Positions 34,465 to 48,400 of a stretch of 64,000 nt of DNA are shown piece after piece (within the stretch, counting starts at the first letter, position 1; each line of letters starts with the position of its first letter). A program made the translations under genes and the position numbers. The notes under the pieces were generated by a model that ran no database searches, was not told the origin of the DNA, and saw only the letters and a program-made list of their open reading frames with translations. Source of the DNA: Ctena decussata (Eukaryota; Mollusca; Bivalvia; Lucinida; Lucinidae); contig OZ022511.1 in the NCBI GenBank assembly GCA_963989385.1, positions 27,212,503 to 27,276,502 on the forward strand, written 5' to 3'.

Positions 34465-36367
34465 TTCCAGTATATTAAGTTCGTGCTATTTCCCGGATGA
34501 GGCTATCTTGGATTGACAAGATAGACTATACCATCAACATTTGATACAAGATATAAACAGATACAGTTTCTTACTATTTTGACACCCGGCGCCAGGTGTG
34601 TGCAACTATGGTTACGTACCGTTGAGCCACTTGGGTAACGTCGATACGAGAATTGAACAGAACAGAACAGAACTATTTTGACACATATTTTAACAGGCAT
34701 GCCTGCATTCTATACGTATCTCATGAGAGAATTTAATGCTTGCATTACATGAAATACAGAAAATGATACATGTAGTTTCTAATCCTCCAAGAAATAACTA
34801 CAGAACTTTGTGTTGATTTCATTACTAATATTAATGTTTTTCTTATTTATTTAGTCATGATTTGCAGGTTTAATTTTAAATTTCATTTATTTTTTTTATT
34901 TCATTTATATATCTATTTTTTTTTCAGTTTCACTTTTCTTTGTATTTTCTTTCCTATCTTATTTGTTTTAATTTTTGATTTATGTCCTTTTCAACAATTT
35001 TAACCTTTACTGAAGATATACCCCCAGATTATCGCTAAACTATGATTTATTACTCGACTGATCACCGCGATCTATTTCTTAATTAGGAAAGAGTGATTTG
35101 TTGCTGTAATACACCAAGAAGATCAGACATATTAATATTAGATCATACGGTACATAATTCGGATTGTTAATTACCATCAAAATGATTTTATTACCAAAAT
35201 AGCTCATAATGATATAAGCCTCGACACGACAAAACCGAATAAAAGTGGCATGTGCGCACAGTGAAGACTCAGATCAGCCTGGGCAACCGCCCGGTCTGGC
35301 CAGAGTCCTCACTGCCCGCATGGCGGTAGCTTAGACCCTTAGCTACCACTTAAGCGCTTAGCGAAGAGTCTGATCAGACTGGTCGGATTCCCAGGCTGAT
35401 CTGAGTCTGCGTTGGTTTTCTCGTGACGCGGCGCATACCTGAAAAACCCTGATGACCTGAGTATTACACTGATATTGACCGGTAGCGTATTCATATCAGC
35501 TCAGCTGTGTCGTGAAATACACGGCTTGATCGCATTGGCGAACATTGGATACTCAGTACAGCCTGCACATCCAAGTTGTCTAATCAGAGTATTTTGTGTT
35601 CGCTACTCAATCTGTGCATCCCGAGGACACTACCAAGTGGAAAGCAAAGGATTTGAAAATAATGCGCAGTCTAATCTGGATCTTAATTCGCTCCTCGCAC
35701 ACGATGTAAGACCGTTTTTTTTTTTTTTTTCTCACGGTTCATATAATGAATGGGTCACTGAAAAATGGGCATTTATAACTTCTTTGCATCTTTATAATGT
35801 AATTTTCAATGCATAGAGGTCTGAACTACTTATCATTCTGTTCACATAAATACGAACAAAATATGCCCAAAATTTCATCTTAAAGCTTATGAATATCACT
35901 GGAATGAACACGACACTATCGATCATCAGCGTAATGATGACGTCGCATGAAAAAATGTACTTACGTCATTGTGAACAGGGAAAATTCTGAGAAACCTGCG
36001 CTTCAGCGCAGGATTCGCAGAGTCTTCCCTGTTAATAATCGATGAATCCTGATGAAACTTTTAACAGAGATAAAAATGAAAGCTCTGATTAGTTTGCACA
36101 GACACGCAGTTTGATTAGAGTCGTTGCTGATTTCGCATGGGCTAATGTCACTTTTTGTCGCTACTTCGCTGAATTACAGAATTACATACCCATATTTTTA
36201 TGTAAATTTTATATCTCATTTTCGATTTCATAAACATGATAAACTTCCTTAAAACTTTATTGTTTATTGCGACGTGTCGTATGTATTGTTTAATATCCGT
36301 GAGCACTCGATATAATTTAGAGATAACATTTTATTAAATTCAAGTAACGACATAGTTTTACGTAGCT
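34465..36367. other. Upstream flank of the F-BAR gene
   Basis: Apart from the family A copy at 35215 and T runs, nothing recognised. No clear promoter was found, so exon 1 may be preceded by untranslated exons. Confidence 0.45.
35215..35435. mobile_element. Family A element, slightly shortened
   Basis: Termini TAAGCCTCGACACGACAAAA and TTCTCGTGACGCGGCGCA. The right arm lacks the GGGCGCACAACCACATT segment seen in other copies. Confidence 0.82.
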
Positions 36368-36403
36368 ATGACACGGAATAGGAGATTCGTTAATTCATTT
36401 TGG
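36368..36403 (+). CDS. PSTPIP-like gene, coding exon 1
   Basis: Twelve codons, MTRNRRFVNSFW, followed directly by GTAAGT. The closing FW matches the start of F-BAR domains, where an N-terminal F..xFW motif precedes the first helix. The phase-0 end joins cleanly to exon 2 (W then EPDFNG). The ATG is the only one in frame here. No TATA box or CpG-rich promoter was recognised upstream; the 5' flank is about 75 percent A+T. Confidence 0.72.
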
Positions 36404-39400
36404 GTAAGTTTGAAATATTTATTGCATACTTTAAACCAAACTATAGTTAATTATATTTCGTATTTATTTATTTTATTTTTTTTATTTCATGGAATTATAT
36501 TCATATTTCTTTTCATGCAAAGTGTTATTCTATTGAGTTATAAAAACGAAATATTTACGTTTAGCTGCGTCAAGAGAAAATGTGCTATAATCTGCGTTAT
36601 AATATCGCCATTTTAAGATACATGAGTAGAACTGGTGGAAACATAACTTTATGCAATTTATTTTTTCCTAAATGTTTGAGCCACCTTGTCCCTTTTCCAT
36701 GTGCATTTATCTGAAGAAAAAAAAACTGGAATCGCGATAACAAGGGTGACAACCTACGTCATAGCACTGATGTCATAATTGTTTTTCAGCGGCCAACTTG
36801 ACCTAAATAAGGCAAATATTTTGTGAAATTAAAGTTTTTCCAACACTGAAACTGTCAGAGAGTAGCTTTTCCCCCCTAGTAGTTTTCCCCCCGGAAAAAT
36901 GACTATGATTTTTCCATAGTAGAATTTCCCACCGGAAAAATGGCTATATAGTAGAATTTCCCCCCGGAAAAATGACTATAAAGCCAATTTTCCCCGGGGA
37001 AAATCTACTATACATGTTTTTGCATAGCCGTTTTTCCCCTCTATAGTGGATTTTCCCCCTGGTAAAATGTGCTAATATGATTGCAGGAAAACACGCTACA
37101 TATTAGAATATGCTCCCTCTCCAATCATGATAATGAGTTTCATAACTGAAACAGAAATTCGAGTACGAGTAAAATATCGATGGATAACAGATGCTAAAAC
37201 CCCATGTATGTGTCCATCAGTCTTATTTTTGTTTTGAGGAAAACAGGTTGGCATTAGCTTTTCTATGTTTGCCAAAAATGGCTATGAGTGTACTGGGTTA
37301 CATGCATAAATTTTCATGATTTTGTGCTTGTACAAGTGTTCATCTGTGCGTGCGCGCAGCGGAGTGCCTGGAATAGTGTTCGCCTTTCATGCAGGAGTCG
37401 TGGGCTCGACTCCCATCGGGACAATTGTCCGTTTATTATTTTCAATATAATAAACTCCCTGCTGAAGCAACCATGACTGGACAAAGCACCCGTTCGTAAG
37501 CTTGCATGCGTATGTGTTCGTGTATATATATTTGCGATGGGAAGAAATCACGCCCTCTTCGTTCCTTAGATTAGTAATTATTGATTATTATAAAAATATG
37601 GTTGCTAAATTTGCATATTGATTTTTTTCCATAAACCACGTTTATTACCTCCCTTGAAGAACTGATACATTTCTTATGCGATTAATTTCGTAAAAGGTCT
37701 CTGTTCTATTCCGTTCCGTTTCGGTCCGTTCCGCAAAACACCAACTGCCATACCAAATTCACTAATAGCCAATTTCCCGGTGGGGGAAAAAGGACTATGG
37801 GGGAAAAGTGGCTCTACGAGGTCCGGACAATCCACTATATAGCCGATCTTCCTATAGCCATTTTTCCGGGGGGAAAGGGGGAAAAACCACTCTCTGACAG
37901 AAACAACCAAATAACTAGTCGATGAGGTACCGATAGATATACTGGACTTCATATCACCAGAATTAACCAAAAAATACTTGCTGAATCTGAAAACACTTCA
38001 CTACAGTGAGCTGTATCGACTCTGCTTAATAGCATGTTTATCTCAGATGTCCACATCAAAAATTGTAGTGAGGATTTTTATCATTTCTTACCTTTTGAAG
38101 AGTCATGTCCTATATATCTGGACATGTAGGCACCTCATCGAAGTATCATCTTGTGTTACAATCCTGTCTCATATGTTACAAATGGAAAATCCCTCAGAGT
38201 TTCCCGGGCCGCGTAGCGCAATCGGTAGGGCACCTGACTCATAAGTCAGAGGTCCTGGGTTCGAAACCCGGTCTGGCCGCATACTTTCGTTTCTCCCTCC
38301 GCTAATTCAAGAAGGGTAGTTGTCAGTTTGCGAAAGTAAGTGCACTTAGCACTGGTTAACCGCTTAGGAGGTCTAAACCTGCCCAGGAATAGTGTGGTTA
38401 GGTTAACTGACTGTCCCGACATGACCATAGTTGTATACCGTGGACGTTAAGCATCAAGTCAATCAATCAATCAATCAATCAATCAAAACTCAGAGTTTCT
38501 TCAAAATGGCCGACGAATGACTAGGTCCCGCACGCGCGCTGTGACGTTGGCTGTTACCCCTGCATAAGTAAAAACCTTTTGTAAAGAATATGAGATTCAC
38601 TCATGCTCTAATCATGGAACGCATTTTGGCAGGGCTGGTCAGAGCATACGCAGTTCGCCCAGACAAGAACTGGGCATCGAAATTAACTTCCAAGTCGGTC
38701 AGTCGATCTGCAAATAAAGATAAGGAGGTGCAGCTATCAGGTGCCGTTTTACTTTAAATCCCCTATTTGTGATATCATATATCAATTTTATGATATCACT
38801 ATTTCGAATATGTGATATCACAAAATATTTTGTTATATCACTAATTGTTATGTGATATCACTTAATCGATTTAGTGATATAACTTAATAGGAATGATTTA
38901 GTGATATCACAAAACGAAACTTGTGATACCATAAAGTTGGTTTAGTGATATCACTAAATAGATATTGTGATATCAAAAAGTGGCACCTCATACAGCTATG
39001 AGAGACCATCTTTACGAGAACAGAAACAACAATAACGGAATATAAATTAATAAACTCTCCCCTTCAAAACTAGAGAGGAACGGACACGGACAAACTCAGT
39101 ACCAAGAGGTCCAGCTTAAGGATTTATTCCGCTGAGCCTCCTGAGAAATATCGTTATGATTGGACAAAAACAAAGGAAGCTCAATTAGAACAACAAGGAA
39201 AAGGAAAAAAATCTACACGTACTGTTCTGTTTTGTTTCAATTCTCGCAACGACAAGAATTGAAAAAGAACAGAGCAGAACTTGTGTTCTAATTGATCTTC
39301 CTTTTTTCTACAAGTACCTCTCTTCCTCCATGTAAGTAGTGGTTATGCCGCGACTGATAATCTTAAGAATATCAGTGAGGAAAAAATAATAAATTCATAA

Positions 39401-42400
39401 TCATATTATTTAATTTGCATAAATCCGTAAATATAACGTTTTTACTCATTGCGGCAAGTGAATTTTACTAATTGAAGGTAAAACTTACTAACCGTTTAGC
39501 GTTTGAATGGACAGTAAAATTTGTAAATGTACTCAGTGAAGTTTACTATTTTTTTCAGTGCACAATAATCATTCTACGTCGTTCTTTAAGCACTAATGTT
39601 TGGAACTTTGGCTGTACTTCACTATCAATTAAGTCAGATAAAGAAACTAAGACACATGTAACTAGAAAGATATGGGATCGAAGTCGATGCCCCTTTATTG
39701 CTAGCCCAATATTTACTGCTTACAACTGAAGCACATAATCTGTCTTTTTTGCTTGTGGATTGCTGTTACTAATACCCCATCCGGGCATTCTGAGCAGCAC
39801 TATCTCTACACTGTAAAAAAACGTAGATTTTACGGTAAAATAACAGGCAACCAGCTGCCAGTTCTTTTACCGTTATTTTTACGGGCGCCCGTAAAATTGC
39901 AGGATCAAGCAGCCGCGTTTTGCGGCGTCTGAACTGGGTCTGCACTGTTTGCGTTTGTCCCCCAAACGGGTATCCAGTCTAATAAGAGTTAATCCAAAAA
40001 AGTGAAGTCACGTCCAGCTCTGCTATAATGATTATATAGGTAAACATAATGTGGCAGGATACGCTTTCAGTTAATGGACGCAACTCTGCCATTATCATGT
40101 TTGCTTGTCTTTGCTCATATGAGAAAAATTTCTTTTATTGTAAAAGCAGAAGCCCCTATGGAAAGGCGTTGACCGTCAGGGAAGTAAACAGGAGTCAAAT
40201 GAGTTGTCCCTCTTTGTAAAAATGGCGGAAAACATGAAGGTGCAGCTATGCACCTTAAGTCATAAAATCTACCAAACAGACGCTTGCAAACGGTGCACGG
40301 TACTGCCAGACTCAGGACCTCCACTACTTGCAACATAAAAGAAATATCCATATTGCAGCCCTTTTATGACAGATCGGAGAGTCAGCAAAGCGACATTCAC
40401 AAGAAGAAGAGAATAGAACATCGTATTTATGACCCCTATTTAAACTTAAGACAATCCAAGGCGTTCAAGCTGATATGAGCCGCGACGCGTGAAAACCAAC
40501 AATGTGGTTATGCGCCCAGCGCAGACTCAGATCAGCCTGGGCATCCGCCCAGTCTGATCAGAGTCTTCGCTGTCTGCATGAAGGTAGCTTAGACCCTAAG
40601 CTACGATTTAAGCGCTTAGCGAAGAGTCTGATCGGACTGGGTGGGTGCCCAGACTGATCTGTGTCTGCGCTGGGCGCATAACCACATTGTTGGTTTTCAC
40701 GCGTCGCGGCTCATATGTTAAGACATTTTTTGTCGAAGACATTTAAAATTACTTTTCCATGTGACTATGACAAGTCTTGTTTTACGACTAGAAGTATAAC
40801 TGTAACTGCAGCCTAAATGAAAGATGCATGCTTCTCCAGTCCGGACAAAGACATGCTAGAAGTTCAAAAAGCAGGGCTTATTCAGCAAGAACATGACATT
40901 TATGTAACGTTGTGTTAACGTCGATGCAACGTCATGCTGCTACGTTGCCTTACGTTATGTTGCCGCTGGATAACTAATGAAAATTCTAATATACTTAAGG
41001 CACCCCGACTCTTTTTACCTTCGACAATATCTTTATTTACAGATACTTCTTCTTATTGTTATTATTATATAGGAACCTGATTTTAATGGCACTGTGGGTT
41101 TTGACTGTTTGTGTAAACATATCAGAGATGGACAGAAAACTTGCAGAGACATTGAAGACTTCTTCAAGAAAAGGTAACCAATAAAAACGTTATACATGTA
41201 GTTTGTTAAATGTGATTTAATGGAATAGACCCGAAGGAGCGCCAACACCTGGTGGGTTTTAAATCACACTTTACTAAACACTAACCAATATGAGCCGCGA
41301 CACGACAAAACCAACTAAACGGTTGTGCACCCAGCCCAGACTCAGATCAGGCTGGCCATCCGCCCAGTTTGACCAGACTCTTCGTTAAGTGTTCAAAGGG
41401 TAGCTAAGGGTCCAACTATCTACATGCGGACTGCGAAGACTCTGATCAGAATGGGCGAATGCCCAGGCTGATCTGAGTCTGCGCTGGGCGCACAACCACA
41501 TTGTTGGTTTTGTAATGTCGTGGCTCAGTTATAGTGTTCAGGCAACATTGCAGATAATAAGAAGCACAGATCAGTCTGGGGACTTATGGATTTCCATCAC
41601 GCATATTTGTGATGGTTAACCATGCTGTTTAAATGAACTGACATGATGGCTTACCATAACATAATTACTGAAATTTTTAACACAGGATGTCACTACATGT
41701 CCGAAGGAGGAAAGCCATAACGGTTTCTTCTGGTATTATGGCTTACCCTAATACAATCAAAACCCTCAAGTATTCATCAACTGAGAAACTGGTGCAAACC
41801 TTGAGTAACTCATACAAGTAGCACCTCGGTTGCAAAACAAAAAAAAAAAAGCAAGCACTGTAGACGAATTTGATCGTAACAAAATAGAATAAAAAAAGAA
41901 ATTAGACTTGTATTTTTCTTGGAAATAGAACAAGCCAAATACACACCAATATTTACCTAATTTTGAGCTGGATTCTGCAGAAATAACCAAATACAGACTG
42001 TTTGTACTGAGAATATTTAACTCTTTCGGCGCCAAAGTCGCAAAAATGCGACTTTGCAAACAGCGTATATCCAGATCAGCCGGCTCTTAAAAGAGCCGTC
42101 TAATCAGGATCTACACTGTTTGCCATTCAAATATGAACTTAAAAAGCCTGATTTTATGAAAAATGTCTTTAGATTGTTAAAATTTCCAATTACAAATCTG
42201 TCGTCTGATGATTTGAGCAGACGAAAATTTGTCGTCTGAAAAATTTGGCGCCGAAAGAGTTAAGGGCTGGACCAAATATCAGTTTATGTGTTGACAGGTA
42301 ATACTGAAACACTGCCAGTGGGTTAGACATGTTAAATTGCCATTTTAGTGAGTTGGACTGAAAACTGTAAGAGTTATGACTGACCATCACAAATGTGCGT

Positions 42401-45400
42401 GATGGAAAACCGTAAGTCCCCAGACTGCTCAAAACATCGAGAGTTATATGTAGGGGAGACCGGGGCTAGTTGGTCCGCGGGGCAAGTTGGTTCGAGGGCG
42501 ATTCCTCTAAACTGAGAAAAATTATGATGACCTTATATGACGCAAAGGAATTTTTGACCACGTTACACTTACTGACGAAAAGAAGATGACGATCGGAGAA
42601 CGCATATTAAAATTTGAGAAGAAAAACTGATTTTGTACCAAACAAGTAACTTTCCTGCACCCTTAATGTTATGTTTTTGTATTTCCTGTGTATCGAATAA
42701 CACACTAATGTTATGCATTTCCTGAAAGCTCATCACCTTTGGTATTCAATCGTGCATATTTGCGGTTTCCAAATTCAATGATGTTTCGGTCATGAGTGAA
42801 GATTTACAGTGCGGTATGGTCGGGGTAAGTTGGTCCATCTGCGATGGGGTAAGTTGGTCCGTCGGAAACTGGCATTTTCCAAACAAAAAACTATAAAATA
42901 AGTTAGAAAAAAATGATTACCGGTAGATATTAGTTATCCAATGCGAAAATAATACCAGAAATGAATATCATTAATCTCCACATTTGAAAAAAAAAGCAAG
43001 TTTCGGATCAACTAGCCCTGGTCTCCTCCACATGTCCACCCCTTTAGGGTTAACAGACTTTTCAGACACACTTAACATGACATAACAACAAGTGGAACAT
43101 CAGAGTGAAATTTCGATGTCCAGATAACTATAAAATCGCAAAAAGGCGGCATTATAATAAATGATAAAATGTGATCCCATGAAACTCTGAAAAGCAGCTG
43201 TCAAACATGTTCGTGGTTTAACCCTTTGATTGCCAGCGGACCACTTTTGGGCCAAAGTATGTTTGCAATAAAACATGCGTCTTCGGCAAAAATATACTCT
43301 TATATAAAACTTATGTAAAATAACCCACTTGCGAAGAAAAAAAAAGAAGACTAACGTTATTAAGATTTTTTTCTTATATATCGACCCCCAAAATAACACC
43401 CAATCGGCGTCGAAGCCTTTACGTGGCTGAGGTATCAGTGAAAAACATAGATGCGCACTCTTTTAAAATAGTTTCATACTATTTATTGTTATGAAAATAT
43501 ATTTGTTCTAGGATTATATTTATTTTCATTCTTACTTATCCCGTCGGTCCAACTTACCCCGCTGTCCGGACCAACTTACCCCGATAGCGGGGTAAGTTGG
43601 TCCAGTTGACCTCGTCTCGGAAAACGGATATATTTATCAGAACCTGTCATTTTCCGAATGAAAAACTATAGAATAAGTTAGAAAAATGATTATACTAGTT
43701 ACACAAAGCGAAAATAATACTAGCAAATGAATGTTAACGTCAGCATTTGAAAAAATGCAATTTTCGGACCAACTAGCCCCGGTCTCCCCTACTCAAAAAG
43801 ATGACACTCACTATCTGACAAGGCTGTGGGGCTGATTCACTGTTCATGCTTTTGAACACGCTGATTGCGTGGGCGAATACATCTTCGCATTCTGATCAGG
43901 CATTTCTACTGGCATCAACAATCTGAGGATTCGGGTGCATTTATAGATAGTTTCAAGTCTCTTTCCATTTGTTTTTTAATTTTCCGAAACTTGGCCTCGA
44001 AATCTGCAGGCTGTGTATGTGTAGTGCACTAGCTTTTGGGCTTCTTACGGTCAATATTTGCATGTTGTCTTGTTGTTGTGGATTCAGTCCTATTCATATA
44101 CTCTTCTTTTAAAAAAGAATAAAGAAGTATTAATCACTGTCTACACGCCGCTTCCTGGGTGGGGTGCTTCAGATGCAAAACTGAAGTTGTCAATTGTAAA
44201 ACAATCGCAATAAATTGAAAACAGGATAAAAATTCGAAATTCAATATCGCTCACTGTCATGTGAGGAAATTATTTTCATCACGAAATTTCACTTAGTAAT
44301 GTTTGAGTGGCGACATGAAGATTTGATGGGAACATTGAAAAATTCAGTCCAGCTTGCCGCAACCAGTTAATCTGCAGTTTTTAGCATAATTTGTGTGCGT
44401 ACAGCAAATTTTCAGACCAGGCTGCGCAGATGTGCGTTAATTGCACTTTTGCGTGTTTCGGCCAATTCATTATAGGGTCGAGTCGGGTAACTTCGGACAG
44501 CGGGTAAATTCGGACATACCATTGCAAACAGTGAAAATCCAGATGAGACGGCTCATAATGAGCCGTCTCATCAGGATTTGCAATGTTTGCCAATTTATTT
44601 TGCTTTAATTCCAAACAAGTGACATATAAAGGAAACAATGTCACTGTCCGAATTTACCTGCTGTCCGAATTTACCAGACTTCACCTGAATAAAGTTGAGC
44701 GTCGCCCTTCAGCAACATCGCACCCACATTTTTCTTGCTCTTTCAAAACACATTTTTACACTGACGCAAAATAACCATATAAAGGCACAGTGAGAAACTG
44801 CATAAACATTTTGCATTAATAGATCATCAATATCTCAATGAATACATGTACATATATACGAACCGAGAAGATCCAAAATAGATCTACGCTTCCGCTGTGC
44901 GCTAGCCCGGGATTGTCACTGCGGACTTAAATTCACAGGTCTTTTGTTCGATTCCGCCAAAAGTCAAGATTCTTCACTTTGTCATTTATCGTCGCCTCAT
45001 CCATTTTCTCATGGATCCAAAGTATATCAATGTTCGTAAGCCAGTAAAATTATTCACCCTTCCACACATCGACAGCTGAAAAAACGTACGACCGGACCGC
45101 ACGAGTAAGGAGGTCGGTTTATGTGGGAATATGTACATGTATCCCCATATTGACAAGCTGTCAGCCAGAGGAAAACCCAGGCCCAGAGGTTATAAAACTT
45201 GAGTACATTCTCAAACTCAAAATAAAGCACACTGATTGGCTGCTTCCGAGCACATGCTCGGAAGCAGCCAATCAGCGTACTTTATTTTGAGTTTGAGATT
45301 ATTCTCAAGTTTTATAGCCTCGAACCCAGGTTTCTTGCATTAAAATGGCAACAGCATGCGCAACTTTTGCGAGCTAAGTGTATTATTATCGTGCTTTAAT

Positions 45401-48400
45401 TGTTTTAGCGAATAAGATTCAGTGAAGACTCGAGATGAGACAGACACTGGTCTTCATACTCTTTTAGGAGCCCCGGTAGCTCAGTAGATTAAGCGCTGGC
45501 CTGCTGATCTAGAGATCCCGGGTTCGAGCTCCGCTTGATGCGAAATCTTCTCAACCGTAAAAGGTGTTTCACTGCACTCAGCCTTTCCTTATCACCCTTC
45601 TATCGTCCTGATATGGCTGAAATACTGTTGAAAAGGACGTAAAATCGCAAGTCATCCATCCACCCATCCATCAATCACACTTTTTCATTATTATGTGGGT
45701 ACACACCCAGAGCTCTAAATAAGGTGGGGTTTTGAGGATATTAATTTTGATATATTTTTTTTCTTATTTCTCAATGAAAATATATGTTGTGACCACTCAT
45801 TAGAACCGTCTCGTAGAGACGGTCTTAATGAGGGGTCACAATATATGTTTTTTTCTGGAAAAATATGAAAATTATCCCTAAATTATTCCCGTTCCGCTTC
45901 ATATCCGGAGCCCTGACATCCATGTTTTTTTTATCAAAGGGAGACAACATGCATTTCTTCTTGTTTTGCTTCTCTGGACGAGGAACTTTCCAAAAAGGGT
46001 CTACTTAAAAAGCAGGAATTTGCTCCTATAGGAATATGCTTTGGGAGTAAACTCTTTTCCTTTAAGAGTTGACCGAGGCCAACAAAGAAAATGGCAGACT
46101 CAAGAAATTAAAGTGCACTCATACACCGTAATTTCAAGAAAGTGGCGTTTCGGGAATACTCAAGTTCGGAGACGAGACCATGGTGACTGTAACGCTCTTG
46201 CTAATCAAACCTTTTTGCATAGTATGTATACTTTTACCATGGCTCCGCCTTCGGAAGATACGTATGTTTTCGTACGAAACTCAAAATAAATCCTTGTTTT
46301 TTTTCATAAAACAGTTAAGGTTGTTTTCCTTGCAAGAACTGCCTTGGCGAGTTGATTTTAAGTAGACATGTTTATTTTAGGAGAATTAACAAAACTTATC
46401 TTAGAATAAGCTCAAATTTGTCCCGACCTACACATCCACCCACATGTGCTATGAAACTACTTTTAAATACATGAAATCTTTCAGAGCGAAAGCAGAGCAG
46501 GCTTACAGTAAGGCGTTGACCACGCTGGCAAAATCAACCGAGGGACGAGAGGAAACAGGGTACGTAATCTCTATTGAGCGCAAGAATTACACGAGCCGTG
46601 ACACGAGAAAACCAACAATGTACTTGTGCGCCCAGCGCAGACTCAGATCAGCCTGGGCATCCGCCCAGTCTAAGCTTAGACTCTTAGCTATGCTTTAAGT
46701 GCTTAGCGAAGAGCCTGATCAGACTTCGTGGATGCACAGGCTGATCTGAGTCTGCGCTGGGCGCACAACCACTTTGTTGGTTTTCTCGTGTTGTGGATTA
46801 CATGTGTTTTGCCCATCAACACCGCTTTATTTCCTGGTTATTCGATTGGATTAATAGAAACAGTAGCCAGGCTATTAAATCAGTACGCTCATCTTTCAGG
46901 CCACTCATAAGGACACAGCCCAGCGGGCACATGACGTCATTATGATGTCGTACTGAAGTCAGTACGACTTCAGTACGACGTCATGTTCCTGCTGGGAGCT
47001 GATTATCTCCACAATCACCACAATTAACACAGCACTGACTAATTCATGCAACCTATCTTTGTTGCGAAATAGCGATGTTGATAATCACTGTTTTGTGGTA
47101 AATATAAAATAATCTGAATAAAATACTGAAAATACAACAGATCTCTCCAATCCTAACCAGATGTCTTCTTTACGCGTTTTAACAATTTAGAGCTCCAAAA
47201 CGCCTGACTTTTTGATTTTATGAAAGGTTTATATATGGTATATATGGAAAAAATCAAAAGGTAATTTGCGTTAGGAGAGTCACACAGGAGAGTCTCAACT
47301 GTTTCAATGTTGAATTGTTTCATTAAAATGTCTGTCTTGGTCTTAGTAATGTAGCAGTTATACTGTTTACCCTATATTTAATGAATGCATACATTTATCT
47401 TCTTTATACATGCACCTTATATATGGTCGAACACTTGAGAATAAGCTACTTTTTCATCTGTCCTGCCTGACAATTTGAGAAAGAGTTGGAACAAATAATT
47501 GGTATAGGACCTTACTCTCATTGCATTGAAGTACCTTTAAACCTGAAAGCAATTCCAGATAATGGTGGTATGTTTGTAGCTGTTTGCGCCGCAAATTATC
47601 CTTTAATCTTTCCTTATATCATTTTACGTTTCATCATCATGTCACTCATTTTTGTATTCTAAACTGTAGAGAGCCACAAAAAAAAGTCTTCTAACTGAGA
47701 GATATTATATTTTGATGGTTTTATTCAGATTTTTGTATTCACCACAAGTCACAACCTTGATTCAGCCCCTGTTAGTTTACGTTACGGTAAACTTCAAATC
47801 AGTCAATGCATAATCACGCCTACCAATCGCTCTCATGCGAAACCACGGTTCAGAACGCCAATCCATGAGAGGAGTTTCCGGTTTTGCATGAGGGGAGCCA
47901 AAATCGTAAACAAATTTGACATCGGCACAAGGTTTGTGGTATTTATTTTCTCTGAAAACTATTTATGCAAAATATAAGAATGCTATTTTGTCACATATAC
48001 ATTGGTTCTTCGGCACATGAAAGGATTAGGCACATGGTCATGCATTTTTCCAGATATGCATTTAGTACGGCGGAGCATGTGTTCAAGATCAATCTCGGCG
48101 ATATATACATGTAGGGAAAAGTCGCATTCTCTTGCTTGATTTTGTGTCTCTGACCTTGTCAGTCGCAAAGAAGTGAACAGAACTACTGTATGCGTGAATC
48201 TGAATGTTGGAAGTAAGTTTATTGTGATTGATAGTTTAGAATTTAGAAAATATACGCAAAAACTTGGCATCGTCAGTCCGGTTCCGCATGAGATAATAGA
48301 AAATATAAGGAATTTTTATCAAACACAAAAACAGCTTCTGAACAATGATTGGATCAAAACTAACATGAGCTCTGTGATAAATCATTATTTTATACATTGC

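Noticed and set aside
35475..35816. 113-codon frame upstream of the F-BAR gene
   Set aside because: Includes a poly-T derived run of Phe and a fragment resembling family A (GCCTGCACATCC, TCTAATCAGAGT); no domain.
43218..43245. TTAACCCTTTGATTGCC as a piggyBac-type end
   Set aside because: No matching second end was found nearby.
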